Origin: Chloroflexota bacterium
GTDB taxonomy: Bacteria; Chloroflexota; Anaerolineae; Anaerolineales; JACQED01
Assembly: GCA_016200785.1 (NCBI GenBank)
Contig: JACQED010000008.1
Coordinates: forward strand, 1-29,006
Length of the DNA: 29,006 nt
Direction: 5' to 3'
A program made the position numbers and the translations under genes. The notes under the pieces are model-generated. The model did not search any database. It saw nothing but the letters and a program-made list of their open reading frames with translations, and was not told the origin of the DNA. Shown here in pieces: positions 7,950 through 15,628 of the stretch; position 1 is the first letter of the stretch; each line of letters opens with the position of its first letter.

Positions 7950-8183
7950 ATGTGCGTTGATTATGGCTGAGAAAAAGATGTCGTCGGGAGGGGACAGGCG
8001 AACCAGCGGCGGATTTCGGGGGGCTTTACCCGCTGCTCCTGGCGCGAGGCTGTGGCCGATAATAGATTTGATGGTTACCGGTGAGCGCGCCGCTCTGTTG
8101 AAACGAGGATCCGCTTGTCAATCTGCTTCGGAGGCCGAAGCACCTCGCCGACGACGCTGTGCATTCTAGCAGAGGCCAACGAG

Positions 8184-8236
8184 TTTTACAATACTTATGC
8201 CCCCCTGCTCAATTAAGAAATTCAATTCTTTAAGTC
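8184..8236. other. AT-rich patch, possible DNA unwinding element
   Basis: In a strongly GC-rich window, this stretch is clearly AT-rich (TTTTACAATACTTATG, then CAATTAAGAAATTCAATTC) and contains an imperfect palindrome around TTAAGAAATTCAATTCTTTAA-like sequence. Its position between two groups of DnaA boxes suits an unwinding element; this is inference. Confidence 0.4.
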
Positions 8237-8404
8237 TTGCGACTCCGATCGCGTCGCAGAGATTCGCCGGCGATTTCACCTACGACGCAAACAAGAGAGC
8301 ATTTCTCCAAATCCCCCATCCCTGCCCAAATCGGAGTTGCTCAAAACCAGATATGGGGGGATTCAAGCAGCGTGCGCCGCGCGCACCTTGATCGCCGCGA
8401 CAAT

Positions 8405-8422
8405 GTTAAAAACTTTCGAATC
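8405..8422. repeat. 18-base repeat, copy 1 of 2
   Basis: GTTAAAAACTTTCGAATC here and GTTGAAAACTTTCGAATC at 8635-8652 match at 17 of 18 positions and lie in the same orientation 230 bases apart. A weaker relative (CAAAACTTTTTT) is near 8538. The repeat flanks the DnaA-box-like pair in the holB-dnaA gap. Confidence 0.7.
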
Positions 8423-8634
8423 GCACATCGCGATCGGATGCGAACACAAGCCCTCGGATCGAGTCCTTCGTCAATCCGACTCGAGGTGATTTCGCGAAGT
8501 GGTTCGTCTCTGTCCGAGCCACGCGCAGATGAGTCGTGCAAAACTTTTTTCCTCGTCGTCGATCGCGCAAAACAACGCGCGCAGAGCTGTCCACTGCAAA
8601 TGGGGATAAGTCTGTGGAGAGAAAGGGAGGTGCT

Positions 8635-8652
8635 GTTGAAAACTTTCGAATC
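8635..8652. repeat. 18-base repeat, copy 2 of 2
   Basis: This is the second copy of the repeat at 8405-8422, with one mismatch. It lies immediately beyond the holB stop codon, 13 bases from the DnaA-box-like site at 8613-8621. Confidence 0.7.
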
Positions 8653-8658
8653 CCGTTT

Positions 8659-9741
8659 CTACTTCAGGGCGGGCAGATCGAGCGCGAGAACCTCCAATGC
8701 GAGTCGAAGGTTTGCGTTGCGATCGATCGCCTCGCCTGTTTTGCGAATTGCCTCGATGGCGGCGCGCGCGCGTTCGGGGTCGATCCGATCGGCGAGTCCG
8801 CGAATGATCTCGATGCGATCGGCATTCGCGAACGGCGCACCCGCGTGGCTTGATGCCAGCAATACATCACGCCACCACGTCAACCACAGATCGAGCAATT
8901 CATAGACTTCTTCACGCGGCCGCTTGGCCAGCGCCTCGGCGTAGGCCATCCGTGCGCGGCGTGGCGCAGCGATCAGCCCCAGCAGTTTGTCCAACCGCTC
9001 GTTGCGTTGCGCGAGTCGTTCCTCGTCTTCGCTCATTCTCACGGCCCAACCGAGTCTGCCGCCCGAAAGATGGGCGAGCAATTCGGCGCGCTCGCCGGCC
9101 ACGCCCCGGCGTTGCGCCAGCGCCTCTTTTGCTTTCGCGATCGACGTTGGCCGCAAGTTGAGTACGTCACAGCGCGAGACGATGGTGGGCAGGAGCAGGT
9201 CGGGCGAGTCGGCGGTGAGCAGGATGACGACTTGTGGCGGCGGCTCTTCGAGTGTTTTTAGCAGTGCGTTCTGCGCGCCGGTCGTCGCTTCGTGAAAGCG
9301 CAGGAGGATCGGCACGCGATACGTCGCTTCGTAAGGCGCGAGAGAAACCTGACGTTCGAGGTCGCGTACCTGATCGATCTTGATACTGCGGCCCTCGCCC
9401 GGCGAGTTGCGGGTGGCGGTTGACGGGCGCCGTGACGAGGTGGTTGATGATGGGACTCCTGAGTGAACGATGGGCACGTCGGGGTGCGAGCCTTTGGCGA
9501 TGAGCGTACAGGGTCGGCATTCGCCGCACGCCCTCACTCCCGCCGCCTCTCCCGCTGGGACAGGGGGGAGGGGAGAGGGCGAAAGGCAATTGATGACTTG
9601 CGCGAACTTGAGAGCCAGCGTGCGCTTGCCAATGCCCGGCGGCCCGGCGAAAAGATAGGCGTGACGCAAACGACCACCGGCCAAGTCGCGAGAGAGAAGC
9701 TCCACGGCCCACTCGTGGCCGACGATGTCCCAATCATTCAT
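8659..9741 (-). CDS. holB: DNA polymerase III delta' subunit, with repeat-derived inserts
   Basis: A 360-residue clamp-loader subunit. It opens with DIVGHEWAVELLSRDL, has Walker A GPPGIGKRT at 33-41, a four-Cys zinc module (Cys52, 72, 75, 78) and the conserved sensor region TIVSRCDVLNLRP; the helical C-terminus matches delta'/gamma-type loaders. It acts in the complex that loads the sliding clamp. The usual spacing between the first two zinc Cys is about eight residues; here it is 19, filled by a Pro/Ser-rich insert (residues 53-71) encoded by a palindromic GC-rich repeat. A second low-complexity insert, Ser/Thr/Arg-rich, follows HPDVPIVHSG. Both keep the frame. The start at 9741 follows a TACAAT -10 box by eight bases, with no Shine-Dalgarno. 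Only delta' and gamma/tau look like this; the short length and N-terminus favour delta'. Confidence 0.85.
   Translation of the reverse strand: MNDWDIVGHEWAVELLSRDLAGGRLRHAYLFAGPPGIGKRTLALKFAQVINCLSPSPLPPVPAGEAAGVRACGECRPCTLIAKGSHPDVPIVHSGVPSSTTSSRRPSTATRNSPGEGRSIKIDQVRDLERQVSLAPYEATYRVPILLRFHEATTGAQNALLKTLEEPPPQVVILLTADSPDLLLPTIVSRCDVLNLRPTSIAKAKEALAQRRGVAGERAELLAHLSGGRLGWAVRMSEDEERLAQRNERLDKLLGLIAAPRRARMAYAEALAKRPREEVYELLDLWLTWWRDVLLASSHAGAPFANADRIEIIRGLADRIDPERARAAIEAIRKTGEAIDRNANLRLALEVLALDLPALK
9530..9580. repeat. GC-rich palindromic repeat inserted in-frame in holB
   Basis: The plus strand reads GCCCTCACTCCCGCCGCCTC, then TCCCGCTGGGA, then a G-rich run ending GGGGAGAGGGC, so the ends (GCCCTC/GAGGGC) and centre (TCCC-AGC-GGGA on the minus strand) are inverted repeats. 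It falls exactly where HolB carries extra residues between zinc Cys 52 and 72. A similar sequence lies at 26571-26633. Confidence 0.65.
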
Positions 9742-9749
9742 CGCTCAAG

Positions 9750-9755
9750 ATTGTA
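9750..9755 (-). promoter_or_regulatory. -10 box of holB, leaderless geometry
   Basis: TACAAT on the minus strand ends eight bases before the holB ATG at 9741. No convincing -35 was found 16-18 bases upstream. The distance implies that transcription starts at or next to the start codon. Confidence 0.45.
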
Positions 9756-9774
9756 GCATACAACGCCAAGCATT

Positions 9775-9802
9775 TTGAGTCTCGCCTGTGTTGGATTATA
9801 CT
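9775..9802 (+). promoter_or_regulatory. Promoter of the trans-sulfuration enzyme gene, leaderless geometry
   Basis: TTGAGT (9775-9780) and TATACT (9797-9802) are 16 bases apart; the -10 ends six bases before the ATG at 9809. It lies in the 67-base gap shared with the divergent holB promoter, so the two may compete for polymerase. Confidence 0.5.
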
Positions 9803-9808
9803 TTCCGC

Positions 9809-11029
9809 ATGACCAACATCCCTGCCTCTTACGGCCTCGGCACGCACGCCGTTCACGTCGGCGAGGGTGAAGACGCGCTTCAGGCGCACATCGCCCCGAT
9901 TTACCAAACGTCCACCTTCACCGTGGACGACCCGCACGATTACGCGGCGATGGCGAGCGGCGACAGGCCCGGCTATACCTACACCCGCTTCAACAATCCA
10001 ACGGTCGCGCACGCGGAGCGCAAGCTCGCCGCGCTCGAAGGGCTGGGCTTGCGGCGTCAAGGCGTCGAGGTCGCCGCGAAAATATTCGCTTCGGGAATGG
10101 CGGCGATCGGCAATGCGGTGCTGGCGCGGGCGCACGCCGGCGATCACGTCGTTCTGCAAGATCAACTCTACGGCTCATCGCATGGCTTCTTTCACGAGTT
10201 GATGCCCGACTTCGGGATTACCTTCTCCCACTTCGATCCTCACAAGCCCGGCGCGCTCGAGGGCGAGCTCGAGGCTCACCCGAACACCAAACTCGTTTAT
10301 GTCGAAACGCCGGCGAACCCGACGCTGAAGATCGTCGATCTGGCGGAGATTGCAGAGATCGCGCACGCGCGCGGCGCGTGGGTCATCGCCGACAATACCT
10401 TCGCCACGCCGTTTTGCCAACGCCCGCTCGAACTCGGCGTCGATGTCGTCGTGCAGTCGACGACGAAATATCTCTCGGGGCACGGCGTTATCATTTCCGG
10501 CGCGGTGATCTCGGCGCACACTGATTACATCAAGCGTGACATCGGGAAGATCGTCAGATTCGCCGGGCCGTCGCCCAGCCCCTTCGACTGCTGGTTGCTC
10601 AACCTCGGCCTCAAGACGTTTGAGGTGCGGATGGAGCGCCACTGCGCCAATGCCCTCGTCGTCGCCCGTCACCTCGCGCCACACCCCAAAGTGGAGCGCG
10701 TGCTATATCCCGGTCTCGAAACGCACCTATTCCACGATGTCGCCGCAAGACAGATGCCCGGCGGTTTCGGCGGGATGCTGTCGTTCGAACTCAGGGGCGG
10801 CATGGAGGCGGGGATAGCCCTGATGCGACACATGCGCCTGCCCGCCCTCGCCGTCAGCCTCGGCAACGTGGACTCGATGATTCAGCACCCGGCGAGCATG
10901 ACGCATCGCGGCGTCCCGCGCGAAGACCGCCTGCGCCTCGGCATCTCCGACGGCCTCGTGCGTTTCTCGGTCGGGATCGAAAACGTCGAGGACATTCTTG
11001 ATGACTTGGATCAGGCGCTGAAGGCGTGA
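9809..11029 (+). CDS. Cys/Met metabolism PLP-dependent enzyme (O-acetylhomoserine sulfhydrylase or methionine gamma-lyase-like)
   Basis: A 406-residue member of the trans-sulfuration PLP family. Typical marks are HVGEGEDALQAHIAPIYQTS near the N-terminus, YTYTRFNNPT (PLP phosphate/substrate contact), ASGMAAIGNAV, VYVETPANPTLKIVDL, IADNTFATPF and the Schiff-base lysine in STTKYLSGHG (Lys220). It should catalyse a beta/gamma elimination or replacement on a homoserine ester, cystathionine or methionine; the sequence alone does not settle which. ATG 9809 is chosen over the upstream TTG because the -10 box lies just ahead of it. An EthD gene starts four bases after its stop, so this begins a four-gene run to 13949. 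Confidence 0.9.
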   Translation: MTNIPASYGLGTHAVHVGEGEDALQAHIAPIYQTSTFTVDDPHDYAAMASGDRPGYTYTRFNNPTVAHAERKLAALEGLGLRRQGVEVAAKIFASGMAAIGNAVLARAHAGDHVVLQDQLYGSSHGFFHELMPDFGITFSHFDPHKPGALEGELEAHPNTKLVYVETPANPTLKIVDLAEIAEIAHARGAWVIADNTFATPFCQRPLELGVDVVVQSTTKYLSGHGVIISGAVISAHTDYIKRDIGKIVRFAGPSPSPFDCWLLNLGLKTFEVRMERHCANALVVARHLAPHPKVERVLYPGLETHLFHDVAARQMPGGFGGMLSFELRGGMEAGIALMRHMRLPALAVSLGNVDSMIQHPASMTHRGVPREDRLRLGISDGLVRFSVGIENVEDILDDLDQALKA

Positions 11030-11033
11030 TCTG

Positions 11034-11366
11034 ATGCACAAACTGGTCGCCCTCTTTTCTCCTCCCCTCGACATCACTGACTTCGAGACGCGCTGGGCGC
11101 ACGAGTTCGTCCCGCTGGCCGAGAAGATGCCCGGAGTGCGGCGCGTCGCGGTGAGCCGGGTCACGGGTGGGCCGGTCGGCCCGGCGCCGTTCTATCTGGT
11201 TCACGAGTTCTTCTTCGATAACAGAGATGCGCTTGTGGCCGCGATGACCTCGCCCGAGGGTGTGGCCGCCGCACACGGCCTGATGTCCTTCGCGCCCGAC
11301 ATCGTGACGTTGATGTTCGCGGAACATATGGAAGAAGACAGGAGCCCCGATGCCTCTCACCGTTGA
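11034..11366 (+). CDS. EthD domain (dimeric alpha/beta barrel) protein
   Basis: A 110-residue protein matching the EthD fold: an N-terminal strand MHKLVALFSPP, then DFETRWAHEFVPLAEKMPGV (the helix with the family's H-x-PLA pattern), RRVAVSRV, and a second half with YLVHEFFFDNRDALVAAMTS and a C-terminal strand region. Such proteins act as small dimeric barrels in degradation of ethers, polyketides or aromatics, or as stand-alone decarboxylase/cyclase-like units; the substrate here is unknown. Its 3' end overlaps the M14 peptidase start by 17 bases. It sits between a sulfur amino-acid enzyme and a peptidase, which gives no clear pathway. Confidence 0.8.
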   Translation: MHKLVALFSPPLDITDFETRWAHEFVPLAEKMPGVRRVAVSRVTGGPVGPAPFYLVHEFFFDNRDALVAAMTSPEGVAAAHGLMSFAPDIVTLMFAEHMEEDRSPDASHR

Positions 11367-13032
11367 CTTCACCCATTACTACGACTACGCCGAACTGACG
11401 ACGTTCCTCGACGAGGCGCAAAAGCAATTCCCCGATCTGTGCCGCAAAATTTCTATTGGCAAGAGTTTCGAGGGGCGTGACATTTGGCTGATGGAGATGA
11501 CGAACACCAAGACCGGCGATTACGCCGACAAGCCGGCCTACTACGTGGATGCCAACATTCACGCCGGGGAAGTGACCGGCGCTATGACTTGCGTTTACGC
11601 CATCTGGTACGCCCTGACGCAGTACGGCAAAGACGAAACCGTCACGCGCCTGCTCGACACCCGCACGCTCTACGTGCTTCCGCGCATCAGCGTTGACGGC
11701 TCGGAGAAATATCTGAAGTCGCCGTACTCAATGCGATCCAGCACGCGCTATTACCCCTTCGACGCACCACAGCCCGGCCTGCACACCGAAGATGTGGATG
11801 GCGATGGAAACGTTCTGTGGATGCGGATGAAAGACCGGGCCGGCAGTTGGAAGGTGAGCGGCCTCGACCCGCGCATCATGATCAAGCGCGCCCCGGACGA
11901 GGACGGCGGCGAGTATTACCGCCTTCTGCGCGAAGGCCGGCTGACGGACTACAACGGGCGCGACATCAAGATCGCGCCGTCGCGCTGGGGGCTGGATTGG
12001 AATCGCAACTCGCCGTTCGACTGGCATCCGGAGGGCAAACAGGAAGGAGCTGGCCCCACGCCGCTCTCGGAACCCGAGACGCGCGCCGTCCACAATTTCA
12101 TTGTAAGCCACCGGAACATCTGCGGCGCGCAGAGTTTCCACACCTTCTCCGGCGTCATCCTGCGCCCGTACTCGGCCCGTCCCGACGATGACTTCCCGCC
12201 CGCCGACCTCGAAATCTACAAGAAGCTGGGCGAGCGCGGGACGGAGATCACCGGCTACAAGTGCATCAGCATCTATCACGACTTCCGATACGAAACAAAG
12301 CAGTTCATCCGCGGTGGATTTATGGACTGGCTGTACGAGCATCTCGGCATCTTCGTGTTCTCGACCGAGTTGTGGGACGTGACGAAGCAGGCCGGCATCC
12401 CCGACGCCGACCCCATCAAGTTCATCATGTACGAGCGCAAGCCGGAAGATGAAAAGAAGCTGCTGGACTTCGCCGACAAAGAGTTGGGCGGCGAGGGCTT
12501 CGCGGCGTGGCGGCCCTTCAACCACCCGCAACTCGGCCCGGTCGAGCTCGGTGGCTGGAACTTCAAATACTTCTGGCAGAATCCTCCCGGCAAATACCTA
12601 CAAGAGATCGCGCACAAGAACGCACATTTTGTCTATTCCCATGCGCTGATGTCGCCGTTGTTGACACTTGACGATCTGACCGCCGAGCCGTTGGGCGCGG
12701 ATGTGTATCGCGTGGGATGCTTTGCCCGCAACGCCGGCTTTCTCTCGACCGCCGTGACCGCCAAGGCGCTCGACCAAAAAGCCGTGCGCCCCATCCGCGC
12801 CGAGATCACGCCGGGCGAGGGTGTCACGCTCGTCAGCGGCGAACGGCGGCAGGAGCTCGGCCAACTCGAAGGGCGGAGCAATAAACTTCGCATGGACCTT
12901 TTCCACCCCGGCGAAGGCACCGATCATCAGAAATGGGTCGAGTGGGTGGTGCGTGGGCGGAAGGGGGCGATTGTCGAAGTTGCAATCATTTCGGAGAGGG
13001 CGGGGAGCGTCAGAAGGTATGTGAGGCTTTGA
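11350..13032 (+). CDS. M14-family zinc carboxypeptidase
   Basis: A 560-residue metallocarboxypeptidase. The zinc motif HAGE gives His71 and Glu74 (NIHAGEVTGAM), the third ligand is probably His264 in SFHTFSG, and the catalytic Glu is probably Glu340 in FSTELWDV; the order and spacing fit M14. An N-terminal region (YDYAELTTFLDEAQKQF, SIGKSFEGRDIW) is typical of bacterial M14 members. There is no signal peptide, so it is probably cytosolic and would trim C-terminal residues from peptides or peptide-like metabolites. Residues ~430-560 form an extra beta-rich C-terminal domain. GGAG lies five bases before ATG 11350. Its TGA overlaps the next ATG by one base (TGATG), coupling it to the crotonase. 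Confidence 0.88.
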   Translation: MPLTVDFTHYYDYAELTTFLDEAQKQFPDLCRKISIGKSFEGRDIWLMEMTNTKTGDYADKPAYYVDANIHAGEVTGAMTCVYAIWYALTQYGKDETVTRLLDTRTLYVLPRISVDGSEKYLKSPYSMRSSTRYYPFDAPQPGLHTEDVDGDGNVLWMRMKDRAGSWKVSGLDPRIMIKRAPDEDGGEYYRLLREGRLTDYNGRDIKIAPSRWGLDWNRNSPFDWHPEGKQEGAGPTPLSEPETRAVHNFIVSHRNICGAQSFHTFSGVILRPYSARPDDDFPPADLEIYKKLGERGTEITGYKCISIYHDFRYETKQFIRGGFMDWLYEHLGIFVFSTELWDVTKQAGIPDADPIKFIMYERKPEDEKKLLDFADKELGGEGFAAWRPFNHPQLGPVELGGWNFKYFWQNPPGKYLQEIAHKNAHFVYSHALMSPLLTLDDLTAEPLGADVYRVGCFARNAGFLSTAVTAKALDQKAVRPIRAEITPGEGVTLVSGERRQELGQLEGRSNKLRMDLFHPGEGTDHQKWVEWVVRGRKGAIVEVAIISERAGSVRRYVRL

Positions 13033-13949
13033 TGTTCGATCACATTCTTTACAGAAAATCCGGCTACCTCGCTACCCTCACCTTCAATCGCCCCGAAGCC
13101 CTCAACGCCGTCAACGGCCCGCTTCTGCGTGAGCTGAATGAAGCCCTGCGCGACGCGGCGCGCGATGATGCGATCGCCGTCGTTGTTCTCACCGGCGCGG
13201 GCGAGCGCGCTTTCTGCACCGGCGCGGATTTGAAGGAACAGCAGGAATTTCTAAAACGGCCTCGGCTGTACTATCACTGGATGGGCGACTTTATCGAGGC
13301 CCACGAGCGGCTGCGCAATCTCGGTAAGCCGACCATCGCCCGGCTCAACGGCATCGTCGTCGGGGGCGGCAACGAGTTCAACATGTCGTGCGATCTTGCC
13401 ATCGCCGCCGACGACATTTACATCCGGCACGTCGGCGCGTCGCACGGATCGGTCGCGGCCGCCGGCGCGACGCAGTGGCTCCCCTTGATCGTCGGCGATC
13501 GCAGGGCGCGGGAGATACTGCTCCTGAACGAAGAAATCCCGGCGGCGAAAGCGCTCGAATGGGGGCTGGTCAATCAAGTCGTCCCGCGCGCCGAACTCGA
13601 CGCCGCGGTAGAGGCGATGGCCGGCAAACTCTATCGCAAACTGCCGGAGGTCACACGCTACACTAAACAGCAACTCAACTTCTGGCGCGACTTGAGTTGG
13701 GCGCTGACGGTCGGCCATGCCCGTGATTGGCTGACGATTCACAATACGGCCCCCGAGACGCACGAGGCCGAGCGCGCCTTCGTGGAGAAGCGCCTGCCTG
13801 ACTACGACGCAATCCGCAGAGCATGGGCCGAGGATCGTCATCCCGAATATGCGTGGGGCGCGCCGTCGCGGACTTGCCCGAACTGTGGGGCGAGGAATTT
13901 GCCGGAGGGACATAAGTTTTGTGGGAATTGTGGGAAGGAATTGACGTAA
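13032..13949 (+). CDS. Crotonase-fold protein fused to a C-terminal zinc ribbon
   Basis: This 305-residue protein has a crotonase (enoyl-CoA hydratase/isomerase) domain at ~1-260: TFNRPEALNAVN, CTGADLKEQQ (CoA pocket) and GGGNEFNMSCDLAIA with Glu115. The second catalytic Glu of hydratases, in the GQPEI-type motif, is replaced: the region reads RHVGASHGSVAAAGATQW, with Gly135 at the Glu position. It is therefore probably not a classical hydratase; isomerase, hydrolase or decarboxylase activity are options. The last 24 residues form a zinc ribbon, CPNCGARN...FCGNCGKEL (Cys282, 285, 297, 300), an unusual fusion that may serve protein or nucleic-acid contact. The start overlaps the M14 stop. Confidence 0.88.
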   Translation: MFDHILYRKSGYLATLTFNRPEALNAVNGPLLRELNEALRDAARDDAIAVVVLTGAGERAFCTGADLKEQQEFLKRPRLYYHWMGDFIEAHERLRNLGKPTIARLNGIVVGGGNEFNMSCDLAIAADDIYIRHVGASHGSVAAAGATQWLPLIVGDRRAREILLLNEEIPAAKALEWGLVNQVVPRAELDAAVEAMAGKLYRKLPEVTRYTKQQLNFWRDLSWALTVGHARDWLTIHNTAPETHEAERAFVEKRLPDYDAIRRAWAEDRHPEYAWGAPSRTCPNCGARNLPEGHKFCGNCGKELT

Positions 13950-14009
13950 GAACAGCAACAGATTGGAGAATACAACGGCTTGTCCGTAGCAGGGATGTAG
14001 GGATGAGGG

Positions 14010-14015
14010 TATAAT
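14010..14015 (+). promoter_or_regulatory. -10 box ahead of the Uma2 gene
   Basis: A perfect TATAAT lies 18 bases before the ATG at 14034, leaving room for the GAGG ribosome site at 14025-14028. No clear -35 is visible. Confidence 0.5.
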
Positions 14016-14033
14016 CTCCTCGGCGAGGCCGCC

Positions 14034-14721
14034 ATGCTCATCGAAGCCCCGGTCAAAACAGACGCAATCATCTATCCCGAATCGGACGGAAAGCCTATGG
14101 CGGAAACCGGTATTCACGTCCTGCTCATCGCCTATCTCATCGGTATGTTGCGCGCCTTCTTCCGCCATCGCCCAGACGTTTACGTCAGCGGCAACATGTT
14201 CATGTACTATGAAGAAGGCAACCCGAGAAAGGTCGTCGCCCCGGATGTGTATGTCGTTTTCGGCGCGGCGAATGCCAACGTCGAGCGGCGCTCGTGGTTT
14301 GTGTGGAAAGAGGGTAAAGCGCCGGACGTGATCTTTGAATTCACTTCTCGACGAGTATCTGCGCCCCAATTTGCAGGGCGAGCGACTGGTGGGCGGAAAA
14401 TTCAAGCCGATCGAAACAAAGCACGGCGAATTGATCAGCCAACTGCTCGGCCTGGCTCTGCAAGCGGCCGGCGAAGAACTGCACCTGTTCGATCTGGCGA
14501 CCGGCACGCGCCTCCTGCCGCCGAAGGAAATGGCCGAAGTGAATCTGGACTTGAGAACGCAACTCGAAGACGAAGTGACCTCCCGGCGGCGAGAGGCAGA
14601 GCGGGCATCCCTCGCCGAAGCCCGCGCCGACCGAGAAGCGCAAGCTCGCGAGGCCGCCGAAGCCGAACTCGCCCACCTGCGCGCCGAACTCGCCCGGTTG
14701 AAGGGCGAAGCGCCCGAATAG
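14034..14721 (+). pseudogene. Uma2 (DUF820) family nuclease-like gene, internally deleted and frameshifted
   Basis: From ATG 14034 the frame reads as a Uma2 protein: the N-terminal helix region, VYVSGNMFMYYEEGNP, VAPDVYVVFG and VIFEFTS up to about 14348. The family normally continues with a segment bearing a catalytic Lys (K..YE.LGV.EYFLFDP). Here it jumps, in another frame, straight to LDEYLRPNLQGERLVGGKF from 14347 and on to a coiled-coil tail (REAERASLAEARADREAQ) ending at 14721. About 25-30 residues are missing with a frame change, removing part of the PD-(D/E)xK core, so no functional product is expected unless the lesion is an assembly fault. Uma2 genes are numerous in Chloroflexota and cyanobacteria, and their function is still poorly known. 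Confidence 0.85.
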
Positions 14722-14746
14722 GCGAAAGCCTCAAGCCTGAAAGCCT

Positions 14747-15628
14747 ATGCGCCCAACATCAGAATCACCTGGTCGAAGTATTAGCGCGCCGTCGGCGGCC
14801 TCGCCGATCATCTCCCTGGAAGACGCCATGCGGGTGTTGGAGGAGACGAGCCGAACATTTCACATTCCCATTGTGCGCCTGCCGGACCGCCTGCGCGAGG
14901 CGGTTGCCTCGGCCTATCTGTGTCTGCGCGCTATTGACGAGGTCGAAGATCATCCGAGACTGGATAATTCGGCTAAATCCGGCTTGTTACGGCGCATCAG
15001 CCTGCTCCTGCAGGTTCAGCGATCGGTGGGCACATTTGATCATGAGGGCTTCTCGACTGAAGTTGCCGGCTACCACGACGACCTGCCTGAGGTCACTCGG
15101 CGCGTCGGCGAATGGGCCTGCCTTGCCCCGGATTCGATCGCGCCCCGTATCTGGGACGCCACCGCGGCCATGGCCGATCGCATGGCGCACTGGGCCGCGG
15201 ACGGGTGGCGCGTGATCACCGAAGCCGACCTCGACCGATACACGTTCGGCGTCGCGGGCGCGGTCGGGTTAATGCTCTCCGATCTCTGGGCGTGGCACGA
15301 CGGGACACAAACCGACCGCATGCACGCCATCGGGTTTGGCCGCGGCTTGCAGGCCGTCAACATACTGCGCAACCGGGCTGAAGATCTGGCGCACGGCAAA
15401 GATTTCTTTCCACGCCACTGGCGCGAAGCGGATGTGCAGGTATACGCGCGGCGCAATCTATCGCTGGCGGATGACTATGCCCGGTCACTGCCTTCCGGCC
15501 CGGCGCTGAATTTCTGCAAACTCCCGCTGACCCTGGCGCATCGGACGCTGGACGCACTGGAACGGGGCCAGGCGAAACTCAGCCGGGACGAGGTGTTTCA
15601 GATCATGCGGGAGGTTGGCTATCTATGA
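14747..15628 (+). CDS. Squalene/phytoene synthase family protein with altered second Asp motif
   Basis: A 293-residue head-to-head prenyl synthase. The family marks are SRTFHIPIVRLP, the first Mg-diphosphate motif YLCLRAIDEVED (Asp64 and Asp68), YTFGVAGAVGLMLSDLW and NILRNRAED. The second motif normally starts with Asp (NILRD..ED); here Asn209 replaces it, with Asp213 kept, which may change metal binding or product. It would condense two farnesyl or geranylgeranyl diphosphates at the inner membrane face. It overlaps the next gene by four bases (ATGA), so a reductase acts with it. The nearest better-known alternatives are HpnC/HpnD-like or C30/C40 carotenoid synthases. The N-terminal ~20 residues (Ser/Pro-rich) are poorly conserved, and a later start is possible. 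Confidence 0.87.
   Translation: MRPTSESPGRSISAPSAASPIISLEDAMRVLEETSRTFHIPIVRLPDRLREAVASAYLCLRAIDEVEDHPRLDNSAKSGLLRRISLLLQVQRSVGTFDHEGFSTEVAGYHDDLPEVTRRVGEWACLAPDSIAPRIWDATAAMADRMAHWAADGWRVITEADLDRYTFGVAGAVGLMLSDLWAWHDGTQTDRMHAIGFGRGLQAVNILRNRAEDLAHGKDFFPRHWREADVQVYARRNLSLADDYARSLPSGPALNFCKLPLTLAHRTLDALERGQAKLSRDEVFQIMREVGYL

Larger units (their letters stand above)
7940..8658. other. 719-base gene-free region between holB and dnaA (candidate oriC part)
   Basis: No credible gene is present; the open frames lack ribosome sites and family resemblance. Contents: DnaA-box-like sites on the minus strand, TTATCCCCA (8601-8609) and CTCTCCACA (8613-8621), the spacing of tandem boxes in known origins; an AT-rich patch at about 8184-8236; a hairpin TGCTTCGG-AGG-CCGAAGCA at 8124-8142; and a near-identical 18-base repeat at 8405-8422 and 8635-8652. 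A minus-strand TTGACA sits at 8116-8121, but no good -10 was found at the right distance. The dnaA promoter must lie here. Confidence 0.6.

Noticed and set aside
6890..7960. Long plus-strand open frame of 356 residues opposite dnaA
   Set aside because: It is the antisense shadow of a clear dnaA gene in GC-rich DNA, has no ribosome site and resembles no family.
8116..8121. Perfect minus-strand TTGACA upstream of dnaA
   Set aside because: No acceptable -10 box was found at 16-18 bases, so it was not called a promoter.
8237..8905. Plus-strand frame across the holB-dnaA gap and the holB 3' end
   Set aside because: It runs across both the DnaA-box region and holB antisense, lacks a start signal and is Arg/Ser-rich.
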